From Azonexaceae bacterium (GTDB lineage Bacteria; Pseudomonadota; Gammaproteobacteria; Burkholderiales; Rhodocyclaceae), in contig JAAXVL010000001.1 in assembly GCA_013335535.1 (NCBI GenBank), positions 982,125 to 1,046,124 of the forward strand: a DNA stretch of 64,000 bases. The letters run 5' to 3'. Below the pieces are notes generated by a model, which was not told where the DNA came from, did no database searches, and was given only the letters and a program-made list of their open reading frames with translations. Position numbers and translations under genes: made by a program. Below, piece by piece: positions 50,701 through 60,666 of the stretch; within the stretch, counting starts at the first letter, position 1, and every line of letters starts with the position of its first letter.

Positions 50701-51546
50701 ATGGGCAAACTCGTACTCGCCGCCAAGATTACCCACGTTCCGTCGATGTACCTGTCGGAGCAGGATGGCCCGCACAAGGGTTGCCGTCAGGCCGCCATCG
50801 ACGGTCACAAGGAAATCGCCCGCCGCATGCGTGAACTGAAGGTCGACACCATCGTCGTCTTCGATACGCACTGGCTGGTCAATTCCGGCTATCACATCAA
50901 TTGCGCGCCATCGTGGGAGGGCATTTATACCTCCAACGAACTGCCGCACTTCATCAAGAACATGCCGTTCTCGTACCAGGGCAACCCGGCGCTCGGTCAT
51001 GCCATCGCCGAGGCAGCCACAGCAGCCGGCGTGTTCACCCGCGCCCATGACGCAACCAGCCTGGCGCTGGAATACGGCACGCTGGTGCCGATGCGCTACA
51101 TGAACGAAGACAAGCAGTTCAAGGTCATCTCGGTTTCGGCCTTGTGCACCGTGCATAACCTGCTCGATTCGGTTGAACTTGGTCGCGCCGTGCGTCGTGC
51201 CATCGAGCAGAGCGAAGGCAATGTGGCGGTGCTGGCCTCCGGATCCCTCTCGCATCGTTTTGCCCAGAACGGCGTTTCCGAACAGTTCCTGCACAAAGTC
51301 TGGGACCCGTTCCTTGAAACGGTCGATCACCATGTCGTCAATCTGTGGAAGAACGGCGACTGGAAGACCTTCTGCGGCATGTTGCCGGAGTACGCGGTCA
51401 AGTGCCATGGCGAGGGCAACATGCACGACACGGCGATGCTGCTCGGCGTGCTGGGCTGGGACCAATACGAAGGCAAGGCCGAAGTCGTGACGCCTTACTT
51501 CGGTTCGTCCGGCACCGGCCAGATCAATGTCGTTTTCCCGATTTAA
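50701..51546 (+). CDS. hpaD: HpaD, homoprotocatechuate 2,3-dioxygenase (first copy)
   Basis: 281 residues of the LigB class of extradiol dioxygenases. It matches E. coli HpaD from end to end (MGKLVLAAKITHVPSMYLSE, VFDTHWLVNSGYHINC, TLVPMRYMNEDKQFKV, ASGSLSHRF, GEGNMHDTAMLLG). His residues in THVPSM and DTHW are the expected iron ligands. It opens the ring of 3,4-dihydroxyphenylacetate. Confidence 0.93.
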   Translation: MGKLVLAAKITHVPSMYLSEQDGPHKGCRQAAIDGHKEIARRMRELKVDTIVVFDTHWLVNSGYHINCAPSWEGIYTSNELPHFIKNMPFSYQGNPALGHAIAEAATAAGVFTRAHDATSLALEYGTLVPMRYMNEDKQFKVISVSALCTVHNLLDSVELGRAVRRAIEQSEGNVAVLASGSLSHRFAQNGVSEQFLHKVWDPFLETVDHHVVNLWKNGDWKTFCGMLPEYAVKCHGEGNMHDTAMLLGVLGWDQYEGKAEVVTPYFGSSGTGQINVVFPI

Positions 51547-51612
51547 AAGAGCTTAAAAGCCATCCGAATCCCCATAGAGAAACCATCAAACAAATCTTCA
51601 GGAGACAGATTC

Positions 51613-52509
51613 ATGGGTGAAATCGTCATGGCCATCAAGGCCACGCATGTTCCTTCGATGCTTATTTCCGAGCAGCCCGGGCCGGCGCACGGCTGCCGTC
51701 AGGCGGCCATTGACGCCGAGCGCGAAGTCGGTCGCCGCGCCGTCGAGCTGGGCGTCGATACCTTTATCGTTTTTGATACGCACTGGCTGGTCAATGCCGG
51801 TTACCACATCAATAACAACGCGGTGCACAAGGGCAACTACACCAGCCACGAGTTCCCGCACTTCATCCAGGATCTGCCCTACGAGTTCCCGGGCAACCCG
51901 GAGCTGGGCGCGATGATCGCCGAAGAAGCCACCGCCATGGGCGTCAAGACGCGTGCCCATCAGGTTGCTTCGCTTGATCTCGAATACGGCACGATTTTGC
52001 CGATGCGCTACATGAACCCGGAAGGTAAGATCCGAGTCATTTCGATTGCCGGCTGGAGCACCTTCGGCAGCCTCGAAGAGTCGCGCATCCTCGGCGAAGC
52101 GCTGGCCAAGGCCGTTGCCCGCAGCAACTGCAAGGTCGCCATCGTGGCCAGCGGTTCGATGTCGCATCAGATCTGGGAAAACCGTCTGGTCGAGGAAGGC
52201 TTCAATTCGATCAGCCGCGAATTCAACAAGCAGGTCGACCTGCGCGCCCTGCAGTTGTGGGAAGAAGGCCAGTGGGCCACCTTCCTGCGCATGCTGCCCG
52301 AGTACGCCCAGTACTGCACCGGCGAAGGCAAGATGCACGACACCGCCATGTTGTTCGGGGCCATTGGCTGGGACAAGTTCCAGGGCAAGGCCGAGATCGT
52401 TTGTCCCTACTTCGAAAGCTCGGGTACCGGCCAGGTTGTTGTCAGCCTGCCGGTCGCCGGTATTCCGCTGGCCGCCCGCGGCATTGGCGCCGAAATGCCG
52501 GTTTCCTGA
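51613..52509 (+). CDS. HpaD-like LigB-class extradiol dioxygenase (second copy)
   Basis: 298 residues, a diverged paralogue of the gene just upstream (MGEIVMAIKATHVPSMLISEQPGPAHGCRQAAID; VFDTHWLVNAGYHINNN; ILPMRYMNPEGKIRVIS; ASGSMSHQIW; GEGKMHDTAMLFG). All motifs and the iron ligands are kept, so it should be active. The C-terminus is longer by about 15 residues (VAGIPLAARGIGAEMPVS). It may act on a different catechol, or serve at another oxygen level. The preceding 66 bases hold an AGGAGA site and no promoter I recognise. Confidence 0.88.
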   Translation: MGEIVMAIKATHVPSMLISEQPGPAHGCRQAAIDAEREVGRRAVELGVDTFIVFDTHWLVNAGYHINNNAVHKGNYTSHEFPHFIQDLPYEFPGNPELGAMIAEEATAMGVKTRAHQVASLDLEYGTILPMRYMNPEGKIRVISIAGWSTFGSLEESRILGEALAKAVARSNCKVAIVASGSMSHQIWENRLVEEGFNSISREFNKQVDLRALQLWEEGQWATFLRMLPEYAQYCTGEGKMHDTAMLFGAIGWDKFQGKAEIVCPYFESSGTGQVVVSLPVAGIPLAARGIGAEMPVS

Positions 52510-52539
52510 CCGCATAAACCATTCAACAAGGAGCACGGA

Positions 52540-52929
52540 ATGCCCCATCTGATTTACGAATACACCGACAACCTCGATGCCGAAGCCGACATCAAGGGCC
52601 TGTTGCTGAAATCCAACCAGGTGTTGATCGCCCAGGGTGGGGTACTTCCGATTGGCGGCATCCGCTCTCGGGCGATTCGCCTGACCGACTACTGCGTGGC
52701 CGATGGTACGGTCGATGATGCCTTCGTCCACGCTGTCCTCAAAATGGGGGCGGGGCGCTCCGACGAGGTCAAGAAAAAGATCGGCGACGATCTGTTCAAG
52801 ATGATCAGCGAACACTTCGCCGCCATCTTCCAGAAACGCACGCTGGCGCTGTCGCTCGAGATTGTCGAGTTCAGCGAGGCCGGCACCTGGAAGCAGAACA
52901 ATATCCACGCCCGTTACAAGAAGAACTAA
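52540..52929 (+). CDS. hpaF: HpaF, 5-carboxymethyl-2-hydroxymuconate isomerase
   Basis: 129 residues. The start MPHLIYEYTDN provides the catalytic Pro after Met removal; GGIRSRAIRLTDYCVADG, DDAFVHAVLKMGAGRSDEVKK and KQNNIHARYK match CHMI of E. coli in order and spacing. It isomerises the HpaE product to the oxo form used by HpaG. Confidence 0.95.
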   Translation: MPHLIYEYTDNLDAEADIKGLLLKSNQVLIAQGGVLPIGGIRSRAIRLTDYCVADGTVDDAFVHAVLKMGAGRSDEVKKKIGDDLFKMISEHFAAIFQKRTLALSLEIVEFSEAGTWKQNNIHARYKKN

Positions 52930-52950
52930 CCCCACCAAGAGGAAACAAAA

Positions 52951-53754
52951 ATGCTGAGCAAAGACATTATTCAAGCTGCCGCCGAACGGCTGCACGCTGC
53001 CGAGAAGGCCCGCAAGGCCGTGCGCCAGATTTCGCTGGACCATCCCGAGATCACCATCGAGGACGCCTACGCCGTGCAAAAGGCTTGGGTGCAGATGAAG
53101 CTGGCCGAGGGCCAGAAAGTCGTCGGCCACAAGATCGGTCTGACCTCGCGCGCCATGCAGATGTCGTCGCAGATCAACGAGCCGGATTTCGGCACCCTGC
53201 TCGACGAGATGGTTTACAAGGACGCTGGCGACATTCCTTGTGAGCGTTTCATCGATCCGATGGTCGAGGTCGAGCTGGCCTTCATCCTCAAGGACCGCCT
53301 CGAAGGCCCGAACGTCACGATTTTTGACGTGCTGTCGGCGACCGATTACGTCGTGCCGGCCGTTGAGTTGATCGACGCCCGCTGCCACCGTATCGACCCG
53401 GAAACCAAGCGGCCGCGCAAGGTCATGGACACCATTTCGGACAATGCCGCCAACGTCGGCATCATCCTCGGCGGCCGTCCGATCAAGCCGATGGATGTCG
53501 ATCTGCGCTGGGTCTCCGCGCTGCTCTACAAGAACGGCGTGATCGAGGAAACCGGCGTCGCCGCCGGCGTCCTCAACCACCCGGCCAACGGCATTTCCTG
53601 GCTGGCCAAGAAGTTCGCGCCGCACGGCGTGGCGCTCGAGCCGGGCCAGATCATCCTGGCCGGCTCCTTCACGCGTCCGGTCAAGGTTGTGCCGGGCGAT
53701 ACCATCCATGTCGATTACGGCCCGCTCGGCAACATCAGCGCCCGTTTCATCTAA
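52951..53754 (+). CDS. hpaH: HpaH, 2-oxo-hept-4-ene-1,7-dioate hydratase
   Basis: 267 residues of the hydratase branch of the FAH fold (MhpD/DmpE-like): [82 protein letters not shown]. It adds water to the dienoate before aldol cleavage. Between hpaF and hpaI. Confidence 0.95.
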   Translation: MLSKDIIQAAAERLHAAEKARKAVRQISLDHPEITIEDAYAVQKAWVQMKLAEGQKVVGHKIGLTSRAMQMSSQINEPDFGTLLDEMVYKDAGDIPCERFIDPMVEVELAFILKDRLEGPNVTIFDVLSATDYVVPAVELIDARCHRIDPETKRPRKVMDTISDNAANVGIILGGRPIKPMDVDLRWVSALLYKNGVIEETGVAAGVLNHPANGISWLAKKFAPHGVALEPGQIILAGSFTRPVKVVPGDTIHVDYGPLGNISARFI

Positions 53755-53762
53755 AAAAGGAC

Positions 53763-53773
53763 GTTGACCGTGG
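53763..53773 (+). repeat. GTTGACCGTGG repeat, copy 6 (over the hpaI start)
   Basis: Preceded by AAAAAAGGAC; it provides two of the three candidate start codons of hpaI. Confidence 0.75.
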
Positions 53774-54567
53774 ATATGCCCCTGAACCAATTCAAGCGCG
53801 CCCTGGCTGCCGGCGAAACGCAAATCGGCCTGTTCCTCGGCATGGCCAACGCCTATGCCGCGGAAGTGGTCGCCACGGCCGGTTTTGACTGGCTGCTGAT
53901 TGATGGCGAACATGGTCCGAACGACCTGCAATCGATCATCGGCCAGTTGCAGGCACTCGGCCAGTATCCGGTCCGCGCCGTTGTGCGCACGGTCGATCAT
54001 GACACGGCCCGCATCAAGCAACTGCTCGACGGTGGCGTCCAGACGCTGATGGTGCCTATGGTCGAAACCGCGGCCGAGGCCGAATCGCTGGTTCGCGCCA
54101 TGCGTTACCCGCCGCATGGGATTCGCGGTGTGGGCACGGCGCTAGCCCGCGCCGCCCGCTGGAATGGCGTCGAAGGCTATTTCGCCAAGGCCGACCAGGA
54201 AATGTGCCTGATCGTGCAGATCGAATCGACGGCTGGGCTGGCCGGTCTGGACGATATTCTCAAGGTTGAGGGCGTGGACGCCGTGTTCATCGGTCCATCC
54301 GATCTCGCCGCATCGATGGGGCACCTCGGCAATCCCGGCCATGCCGACGTCAAGGCTGCGGTCAATGCCGCCATCAGCAAGATTTCGGCGGCTGGCAAGG
54401 CGGCAGGGGTGTTCTCGGCCGATCCGGTGGCCGCTGCGGCCTACCAGGCGATCGGCGCCAGCTTCCTGCTGGTTGGTGTTGATGCGCTGCTGCTACGCAA
54501 TGCCTCGGTCGCTCTGGCCGACAAATTCAAAAAAGCGGATGCCGGCAAGTCCGGTGCCGCCTACTAA
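53770..54567 (+). CDS. hpaI: HpaI, 4-hydroxy-2-oxo-heptane-1,7-dioate aldolase
   Basis: About 265 residues, HpcH/HpaI class II aldolase. DWLLIDGEHGPNDLQSI holds the catalytic His; VQIESTAGLAGLDDIL and VDAVFIGPSDLAASMGHLG carry the metal Glu and Asp. It cleaves the substrate to pyruvate and succinic semialdehyde. The start is ambiguous: TTG 53764, GTG 53770 and ATG 53776 are all in frame; GTG has the best distance to the AAAGGA site, and E. coli HpaI begins near that residue. The repeat GTTGACCGTGG (53763-53773) lies exactly over these start codons. Confidence 0.93.
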   Translation: MDMPLNQFKRALAAGETQIGLFLGMANAYAAEVVATAGFDWLLIDGEHGPNDLQSIIGQLQALGQYPVRAVVRTVDHDTARIKQLLDGGVQTLMVPMVETAAEAESLVRAMRYPPHGIRGVGTALARAARWNGVEGYFAKADQEMCLIVQIESTAGLAGLDDILKVEGVDAVFIGPSDLAASMGHLGNPGHADVKAAVNAAISKISAAGKAAGVFSADPVAAAAYQAIGASFLLVGVDALLLRNASVALADKFKKADAGKSGAAY

Positions 54568-54587
54568 AACATCTAGGAGAACAGCTC

Positions 54588-56042
54588 ATGCTGGCATTGA
54601 ACGACACCAACCTGCTGCGCCAGGCCTGCTACATCAATGGCGCCTGGGTTGGCGCCGATAGCGGCGAAACCTTTCCGGTCACCAACCCGGCCACCGGTGA
54701 AACCATCGCCACCGTGCCGCGCTGTGGCGCTGCCGAGACCGAGCGCGCTATCGCCGCCGCCGACATGGCCCTCAAGACCTGGCGCGAAACCACCGCCGCC
54801 GAGCGTTCGCGCATCCTGCGCCGCTGGTTCGACTTGCTCATGACGCATCAGGAAGACCTCGCCAAGCTGATGACCGCCGAGCAGGGCAAGCCGCTGGCCG
54901 AGTCGCGTGGCGAAATCGCCTATGCCGCCGCCTACATCGAATGGTTCGCCGAGGAGGCCAAGCGTGCCTACGGCGAAGTCATCCCGTCACCGTTCAAGGA
55001 CCGCCAGCTGGTCGTCACCAAGGAGCCGGTCGGTGTCTGCGCCGCCATCACGCCGTGGAATTTCCCGTCGGCGATGATCACCCGCAAGGTCGCTCCGGCG
55101 CTGGCTGCCGGCTGCACCATCATCCTCAAGCCGGCCGAGCAGACGCCGCTTTCCGCTCTGGCCTTGGCTGAGCTGGCCGAGCGCGCCGGCGTCCCGGCTG
55201 GTGTGTTCAGCGTCGTGACCGGCAAGGCTTCGGCCATCGGCGGTGTCATGACGGCCAGCCCGATCGTCCGCAAGCTGACTTTCACTGGCTCGACCCCCAT
55301 CGGTCAGTTGCTCATGCAGCAGTGCGCCGGCACGGTCAAGAAGATGTCGCTGGAACTGGGCGGCAATGCGCCCTTCATCGTCTTCGACGATGCCGATCTC
55401 GATGCCGCGGTGGCCGGCGCGTTGGCTTCGAAATACCGCAACGCCGGCCAGACCTGCGTTTGCTCCAACCGTTTCCTGGTTCAGGACGGTGTTTATGACG
55501 CCTTCGCCGCCAAGCTGGCGACCGCGGTTGCCGCGCTCAAGGTCGGCAATGGAACGGAAGAGGGCGTCACCCAAGGCCCGCTGATCGACGATGCGGCCAT
55601 CAACAAGGTCGAGGAACTGGTCAAGGACGCCATCGACAAGGGCGCCCGCGTTGTCACCGGCGGCAAGCGCCACGCGCTCGGCCGTACCTGGTACGAGCCG
55701 ACCATCTTGGCCGACGTCGCCGCCGGCATGGCCGTGGCGAAGGAAGAAATCTTCGGGCCGGTCGCGCCGCTGTTCCGCTTCAAGACGGAAGCTGAAGCCG
55801 TCCAGATGGCCAACGACACTGAGTTCGGCCTCGCTGCCTACTTCTTCTCGAAGGACCACGGTCGCGTCTGGCGCGTTTCGAAGCAGCTCGAATACGGCAT
55901 GGTCGGCGTCAATACCGGCCTGATCTCGACCGAGGTTGCGCCGTTCGGTGGCGTCAAGATGTCCGGCATCGGCCGCGAAGGCTCCAGCCATGGCCTCGAC
56001 GAGTACATGGAAACCAAGTACTTGGCGCTGGGTGGTTTGTGA
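54588..56042 (+). CDS. gabD: Succinate-semialdehyde dehydrogenase
   Basis: 484 residues, ALDH family, GabD type: [72 protein letters not shown], nucleophile in [12 protein letters not shown], and [23 protein letters not shown]. It oxidises the succinic semialdehyde from HpaI to succinate, ending the pathway in the TCA cycle. In E. coli this step is done by Sad/GabD coded elsewhere; here it is built into the operon. Confidence 0.94.
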   Translation: MLALNDTNLLRQACYINGAWVGADSGETFPVTNPATGETIATVPRCGAAETERAIAAADMALKTWRETTAAERSRILRRWFDLLMTHQEDLAKLMTAEQGKPLAESRGEIAYAAAYIEWFAEEAKRAYGEVIPSPFKDRQLVVTKEPVGVCAAITPWNFPSAMITRKVAPALAAGCTIILKPAEQTPLSALALAELAERAGVPAGVFSVVTGKASAIGGVMTASPIVRKLTFTGSTPIGQLLMQQCAGTVKKMSLELGGNAPFIVFDDADLDAAVAGALASKYRNAGQTCVCSNRFLVQDGVYDAFAAKLATAVAALKVGNGTEEGVTQGPLIDDAAINKVEELVKDAIDKGARVVTGGKRHALGRTWYEPTILADVAAGMAVAKEEIFGPVAPLFRFKTEAEAVQMANDTEFGLAAYFFSKDHGRVWRVSKQLEYGMVGVNTGLISTEVAPFGGVKMSGIGREGSSHGLDEYMETKYLALGGL

Positions 56043-56069
56043 TCGTTTCTCACCCACATTTCGGCATTG

Positions 56070-56080
56070 CCACGGTCAAC
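56070..56080 (-). repeat. GTTGACCGTGG repeat, copy 7 (between gabD and the MFS gene, reverse)
   Basis: Minus-strand copy with the long match AAATTTCCGGTTGACCGTGG, in the 91-base gap. Confidence 0.75.
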
Positions 56081-56133
56081 CGGAAATTTTGCCCAAAAAT
56101 GAAAAGTTCCGGTGGGCTGCGGCGGGGCGCTGA

Positions 56134-57333
56134 ATGAGCCTTTCTGCTCCCGATACGGCCCGCGAGGGCCGTTTTGTTTTGCTGCTCGGTGCGCTCGTCG
56201 CCTTCGGGCCGCTCGCCATCGACCTCTATCTGCCGGCCCTGCCGGCCATCGCCAGCGGTCTGGCGGCGACGCCCGAAGCGGTGCAGTTGTCGATCACCGT
56301 CTTCCTCGCCGGCTTCGGCCTCGGTATGCTGTTCTACGGGCCGATCTCCGACCGCTACGGCCGGCGGAAAGTGATGCTCAGCGGCATCGCGCTGTTCGCC
56401 CTGGCCAGCCTGGCCTGCATGCTGGCGACCGGCGTCGAGCAGTTGATCGCCGCCCGCTTCGTCCAGTCGCTCGGCGGCGGGGCGGCTTCGGTGCTGGCCC
56501 GGGCCGTCGTCCGCGACGTGTACACGCCGACAGAGGCGATCCGCAAGCTGTCGCTCATGGCCATGGTCACGGCCATCGCGCCGCTCGTCGCGCCGCTGCT
56601 CGGTAGCGCGCTGCTGGCCGGCTTCGGCTGGCGCGGCACCTTCGCTGCCGTGCTGCTCTGGGGCATCCTGAGTTTTGTCGTCGTCTGGCGTTATCTACCC
56701 GAAACGCTGCCGGCCGAACGGCGCGGCCAGTTGCCGCTGGGCGCCGCTTTTGCCGCCTATTTTCATCTGCTGCTCGATCCGGTCGCCGTCGGTCTGCTAC
56801 TCGCTGGCGGCATGTCCTTCGCCGCCATGTTCGCCTACATCACGGCCAGCCCCTTCTATTTCATCGAGCTCCAGCATTTCTCGCCGGCCGCCTACGGCGC
56901 GCTGTTCGCTACCAATGCAGTCGGCATCTTTGCCGCCAATTACGTGAATAGCCGCCTGGCCAAAAGCAAGGGGGCGGCGGTGATGGCCGGCGTCGGCAGC
57001 GCCTCGGGTTTTGCCGGGGCCTTGCTGCTGGGGGTGGCGATGAGCGTCAGCGATGCCGTGCCGGCGGTGATCGCCGGGCTGTTCGTCGTTGTCAGTATGA
57101 CCGGCCTGCTCGGTGCCAACTGCGTCGGCCTGCTCATGGCCCGCTATCCGCAGAACGCCGGGGCGGCGGCCGCGCTGTTCGGCTCCAGTCAGTTCGGCTT
57201 CGGCATGTGGGCTAGCGCCGCAGTCAGTTACACTCACGACGGTAGCGGCCGACCGATGGCTTGGGTCATCCTGGCGACGACCGCTGCCTCGCTGGTCGGC
57301 TATCTGCTCTTCCGGCGTGCTTCGCGCCCGTAA
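56134..57333 (+). CDS. Bcr/CflA-family MFS efflux transporter
   Basis: 399 residues with twelve transmembrane segments. VALGPLAIDLYLPALPAIASGL-like start (here AFGPLAIDLYLPALPAIASGL) and the motif GPISDRYGRRKVMLSG between helices 2 and 3 mark the Bcr/CflA drug-resistance group. It likely exports a toxic compound; a link to the catabolic operon is not shown. A reverse copy of the GTTGACCGTGG repeat lies upstream (56070-56080). Confidence 0.9.
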   Translation: MSLSAPDTAREGRFVLLLGALVAFGPLAIDLYLPALPAIASGLAATPEAVQLSITVFLAGFGLGMLFYGPISDRYGRRKVMLSGIALFALASLACMLATGVEQLIAARFVQSLGGGAASVLARAVVRDVYTPTEAIRKLSLMAMVTAIAPLVAPLLGSALLAGFGWRGTFAAVLLWGILSFVVVWRYLPETLPAERRGQLPLGAAFAAYFHLLLDPVAVGLLLAGGMSFAAMFAYITASPFYFIELQHFSPAAYGALFATNAVGIFAANYVNSRLAKSKGAAVMAGVGSASGFAGALLLGVAMSVSDAVPAVIAGLFVVVSMTGLLGANCVGLLMARYPQNAGAAAALFGSSQFGFGMWASAAVSYTHDGSGRPMAWVILATTAASLVGYLLFRRASRP

Positions 57334-57352
57334 CCGACCACCGTTCAAACCC

Positions 57353-57754
57353 ATGCCCAACCTGCACCCCGTCGCTCTCTATTGCACCGCCGCCCTCGGC
57401 GTGCTGCTTTTCTTGCTCGGCCTTGGTGTCTCCATCTGTCGTTTTCGCCGCGGTATTGGTGCCGGTCCGGCGCCGGAACGCAATGCCCTGCTCAACAAGT
57501 GCATCCGGGCGCACGCCAATACGGCCGAGTTCGCCCCTTTTCTGGCCATCCTCTTTCTCTATTTCGGCTGGCACGGGCCGTCCGAACTCGTCGTCAACCT
57601 GATCATCGCGGCCACCGTCTGCCGCTTCCTGCTGGTTATCGGCCTCGTCGCCTGGCCCAGTCTGGGGCGACCGAATCCGGCCCGCTTTGTCGGTGCGCTC
57701 GGCACCTATCTACTTGGCGCCGCGCTCTGCGTGGCCATGGCAGCGGGTTTCTAG
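57353..57754 (+). CDS. MAPEG family membrane protein
   Basis: 133 residues, four transmembrane segments, with the MAPEG pattern RAHANTAEFAPFLAILFLYF and RFLLVIGLVAWPSLGRPNPARFVGALGTY. The family includes microsomal glutathione transferases; bacterial members are mostly uncharacterised. It starts 20 bases after the MFS gene and ends 1 base before the next start. Confidence 0.88.
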   Translation: MPNLHPVALYCTAALGVLLFLLGLGVSICRFRRGIGAGPAPERNALLNKCIRAHANTAEFAPFLAILFLYFGWHGPSELVVNLIIAATVCRFLLVIGLVAWPSLGRPNPARFVGALGTYLLGAALCVAMAAGF

Positions 57755-57755
57755 G

Positions 57756-59000
57756 ATGGCGCTGCCGGCCGGCATGCGGGCCTTGGCGCATCGCAATTTC
57801 CGCCTCTATTTCACCGGGCAGGCGATCTCCATTCTCGGTTCCTGGATCCAGCAAGTGACCCTTGCCTGGCTCGTCTACCGGCTCACCGGCTCGTCCGCGC
57901 TGCTTGGCATCACGGCCTTTTGCGGCTTGATCCCGCAGTTGCTGGTCGGCCCGCTGGCCGGGGCGTGGATCGACAAGCACGACAAGAAAAAATGGCTGGT
58001 CGGCGTGCAATCGCTGATGGCCGTGCAGGCTTTCGTGCTGGCCGGGCTGTGCTGGCTGGACTGGATCGGCACCAGTTTCATCGTGCTCATGGCGCTGGTC
58101 CTCGGTGTGCTGAGCAGCTTCGATGCGCCGCTGCGCCAGTCGCTGATCGGCAGCTTCGTCGGCAGCCGCGACGACCTGCCCAACGCGCTGGCCCTCAACG
58201 CCATGCTGTTCAACGCCGGCCGCTTCGTCGGCCCGCCGATCGCCGGCCTGCTCCTCGGCCTGACTTCGGAAGCCTTCTGCTTCGCCATCAACGGCTTTTC
58301 CTTCCTGGCGCTCATCGCTGCCATCCTGTGCGTGCGCGGCCAGCAGCCGCTGCGTGCCAAGGGCTCGGTCGGCCAGGTTTTCAAGGAGGGCGTACTCTTC
58401 GCCTGGCACACCTGGGTCGTCCGCATGCTGATCATCACGCTCATCGCGCTGAACCTGACCGCCTCGGCCTATGCCGTCCTGCTCCCGGTCTTCGCCCGCG
58501 ACGTCTTCGCCGGCGATGCGACGACGCTCGGCTGGCTGTGGGGCGCCGCCGGCTGCGGGGCCTTCGTATCGACGGTCTTCCTTGCCACCCGCAAGTCGGC
58601 GCCGGCCGTGGTTTCCGCCGTGGTCGCCGGGGTGGCGATTGCAGCAGTGTCGTTGCTCGTCTTCTCGACCACGACCTGGCTGCCCCTCGCACTGGGTGGC
58701 ATGGTCGGCCTCGGTTTCGGCATCTCGGTGTGCAACGTCGGCATCAACATGGTGCTGCAGAGCACGGCACCGGAAGCCTTGCGCGGTCGTGTCGTCTCCT
58801 TCTTCACCTCGGCCCGTTTCGGTTTCGATGCGCTCGGCGGTTTGCTCGCCGGCTTCGTCGCAGCGGGTTTTGGGGCAGGGCACACCTTGCTGGTCGAGGG
58901 CTGCGTGCTGCTCGTTTTCGTCGTTTTCCTGTTCAGCCGCCGGCAGCGCCTGCAGACGCAAATCGCTGCCGCCCATCAAGGAGCCAAGGATGGCCATTGA
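57756..59000 (+). CDS. MFS transporter, EntS/MFS_3 type
   Basis: 414 residues, twelve hydrophobic segments. MRALAHRNFRLYFTGQAISILGSWIQQVTLAWLVYRLTGSSALLGITAF is the typical opening of the enterobactin-exporter-like MFS_3 group. Substrate unknown. It overlaps the following gene by 11 bases. Confidence 0.9.
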   Translation: MALPAGMRALAHRNFRLYFTGQAISILGSWIQQVTLAWLVYRLTGSSALLGITAFCGLIPQLLVGPLAGAWIDKHDKKKWLVGVQSLMAVQAFVLAGLCWLDWIGTSFIVLMALVLGVLSSFDAPLRQSLIGSFVGSRDDLPNALALNAMLFNAGRFVGPPIAGLLLGLTSEAFCFAINGFSFLALIAAILCVRGQQPLRAKGSVGQVFKEGVLFAWHTWVVRMLIITLIALNLTASAYAVLLPVFARDVFAGDATTLGWLWGAAGCGAFVSTVFLATRKSAPAVVSAVVAGVAIAAVSLLVFSTTTWLPLALGGMVGLGFGISVCNVGINMVLQSTAPEALRGRVVSFFTSARFGFDALGGLLAGFVAAGFGAGHTLLVEGCVLLVFVVFLFSRRQRLQTQIAAAHQGAKDGH

Positions 59001-59424
59001 AATGATTGCTTCCCTCGATCTCGGTGCTGCCGAAGAAATCGCCGATCTGGCACTGGCCGAGGCGGCCAAAGCGGGCGTGAAGGTCTGTGTGGCCGTGGTC
59101 GACCGTGCCGGTCACCCGCTGGTTTTCAAGCGCCAGTCGGGCGCGCCGTTCCACTCCATCGATATCGCGCTCGACAAGGCCTACACGGCGGTCAGTTTCG
59201 GTTTTGCGACCGGTAAATGGGACAAGAGCCTGGCCCAAGGCGGCGAAATGCTGCGCCACGGTCTCATGCACCGCGACCGTTTCGTCAGTTTTGGGGGCGG
59301 TCTGCCGATCAAGCATGGTGGCGCGCGAGTCGGTGCTATCGGCATTTCCGGTGGTAGCGAGGCGCAGGATGTGGCCTTTGGCGAAGCGGCACTCGCCGCC
59401 TGGCAGCAAAGCCTGCCGGCGTAA
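58990..59424 (+). CDS. GlcG/HbpS (DUF336) family protein
   Basis: 144 residues: VKVCVAVVDRAGHPLVFKRQSGAPFHSIDIALDKAYTAVSFG and HGGARVGAIGISGGSEAQDVAFGEAAL are the GlcG family pattern. Members bind haem or cobalamin-related ligands or act as accessory proteins; function here is unknown. No signal peptide, so cytoplasmic. Confidence 0.88.
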   Translation: MAIEMIASLDLGAAEEIADLALAEAAKAGVKVCVAVVDRAGHPLVFKRQSGAPFHSIDIALDKAYTAVSFGFATGKWDKSLAQGGEMLRHGLMHRDRFVSFGGGLPIKHGGARVGAIGISGGSEAQDVAFGEAALAAWQQSLPA

Positions 59425-59481
59425 TCGGCCGGTAGCGTTGTTCGACGTATACTTCCCGTCTTTGAAATTCTGGAGCCAGCC

Positions 59482-60663
59482 ATGCAGTACGGAGCGTTTT
59501 CGACCGATTCCCTGATGAGCATCACCAATCGCCCGGATCTCGTTTTCGAGCGCGGCGAGGGCTCGTGGCTTTACGACCATCAGGGCAAGGCCTATCTCGA
59601 CTTCATCCAGGGCTGGGCGGTCAATACGCTCGGCCATTGCCCGCCGGAAATCGCTGCGGCGCTGGTTGCTCAGGCCGGCAAGCTGATCAACCCGAGCCCG
59701 GCTTTCTACAACGGGCCGATGATCGAACTGGCTGGCCTGCTCACCGCCAACTCGGTGTTCGACCGCGTCTTCTTCGCCAACACCGGCGCTGAAGCCAACG
59801 AGGGGGCGATCAAGCTGGCGCGCAAGTGGGGCCGGCTGCACAAGGACGGCGCCTACGAGATCATGACCTTCGGCCACTCCTTCCATGGCCGCACGCTGGC
59901 CACCATGTCGGCTTCCGGCAAAGCTGGCTGGGACACGATCTACGCGCCGCAGGTGCCGGGCTTCCCGAAGGCGACCTACAACGACATTGCTACGGTCAAC
60001 GAGAAAATCGGGCCAAAAACGGTAGCCGTCATGCTCGAACCGGTGCAGGGCGAGGGCGGGGTGATCCCGGCCGACATCGAATTCCTCAAGGCGCTGCGCG
60101 AGCTGACCACGGCGCGCGGCATCCTGCTCATCGTCGATGAAGTGCAGACCGGCATGGGCCGCACCGGCAAGCTGTTTGCCTACGAACACGCTGGCATCAC
60201 GCCCGACATCATGACGCTGGCCAAGGGCATCGGCGGCGGCGTGCCGCTGGCGGCGTTACTGGCGCGCGAGGAAATCTGCTGTTTCGAGCCGGGCGACCAG
60301 GGCGGCACCTACAACGGCAATCCGCTGATGACGGCGGTTGGCGCGGCGGTGTTGAAGCGCCTGCTGGCGCCGGGCTTCCTGGCAGGAGTCGAGGCGCGCG
60401 GCCAATATCTGTCGAAGCGCCTGCTCGTACTCTCGGCAAAACATGGCTTGCAAGGCGAACGCGGTTCTGGCCTGTTGCGTGCCTTGGTGCTGGCTGACGA
60501 GCGCGGCCCCGACATCGTCCGTCGGGCGCTCGAAGGCGGACCGAAAGGCCTGCTCCTCAATTCCCCACGCCCGAACCTGCTGCGCTTCATGCCGGCGCTG
60601 AACGTGACCGAGGCCGAGATCGACCAGATGATCGCCATGCTCGATGGCTTGCTGCAAGACTGA
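59482..60663 (+). CDS. argD: Acetylornithine aminotransferase-type class III aminotransferase
   Basis: 393 residues, PLP enzyme of fold type I. Motifs: [57 protein letters not shown] and the PLP Lys in [10 protein letters not shown], then [10 protein letters not shown]. The length and pattern fit ArgD of arginine synthesis, though 4-aminobutyrate or other omega-amine substrates cannot be excluded. Single gene with a GGAG site, followed 3 bases later by a thioesterase gene. Confidence 0.85.
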   Translation: MQYGAFSTDSLMSITNRPDLVFERGEGSWLYDHQGKAYLDFIQGWAVNTLGHCPPEIAAALVAQAGKLINPSPAFYNGPMIELAGLLTANSVFDRVFFANTGAEANEGAIKLARKWGRLHKDGAYEIMTFGHSFHGRTLATMSASGKAGWDTIYAPQVPGFPKATYNDIATVNEKIGPKTVAVMLEPVQGEGGVIPADIEFLKALRELTTARGILLIVDEVQTGMGRTGKLFAYEHAGITPDIMTLAKGIGGGVPLAALLAREEICCFEPGDQGGTYNGNPLMTAVGAAVLKRLLAPGFLAGVEARGQYLSKRLLVLSAKHGLQGERGSGLLRALVLADERGPDIVRRALEGGPKGLLLNSPRPNLLRFMPALNVTEAEIDQMIAMLDGLLQD

Positions 60664-60666
60664 ACC

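Noticed and set aside
51598..54117. An 839-codon open frame on the minus strand across hpaD2, hpaF, hpaH and hpaI
   Set aside because: Antisense shadow of conserved hpa genes, with no ribosome site and no family resemblance.
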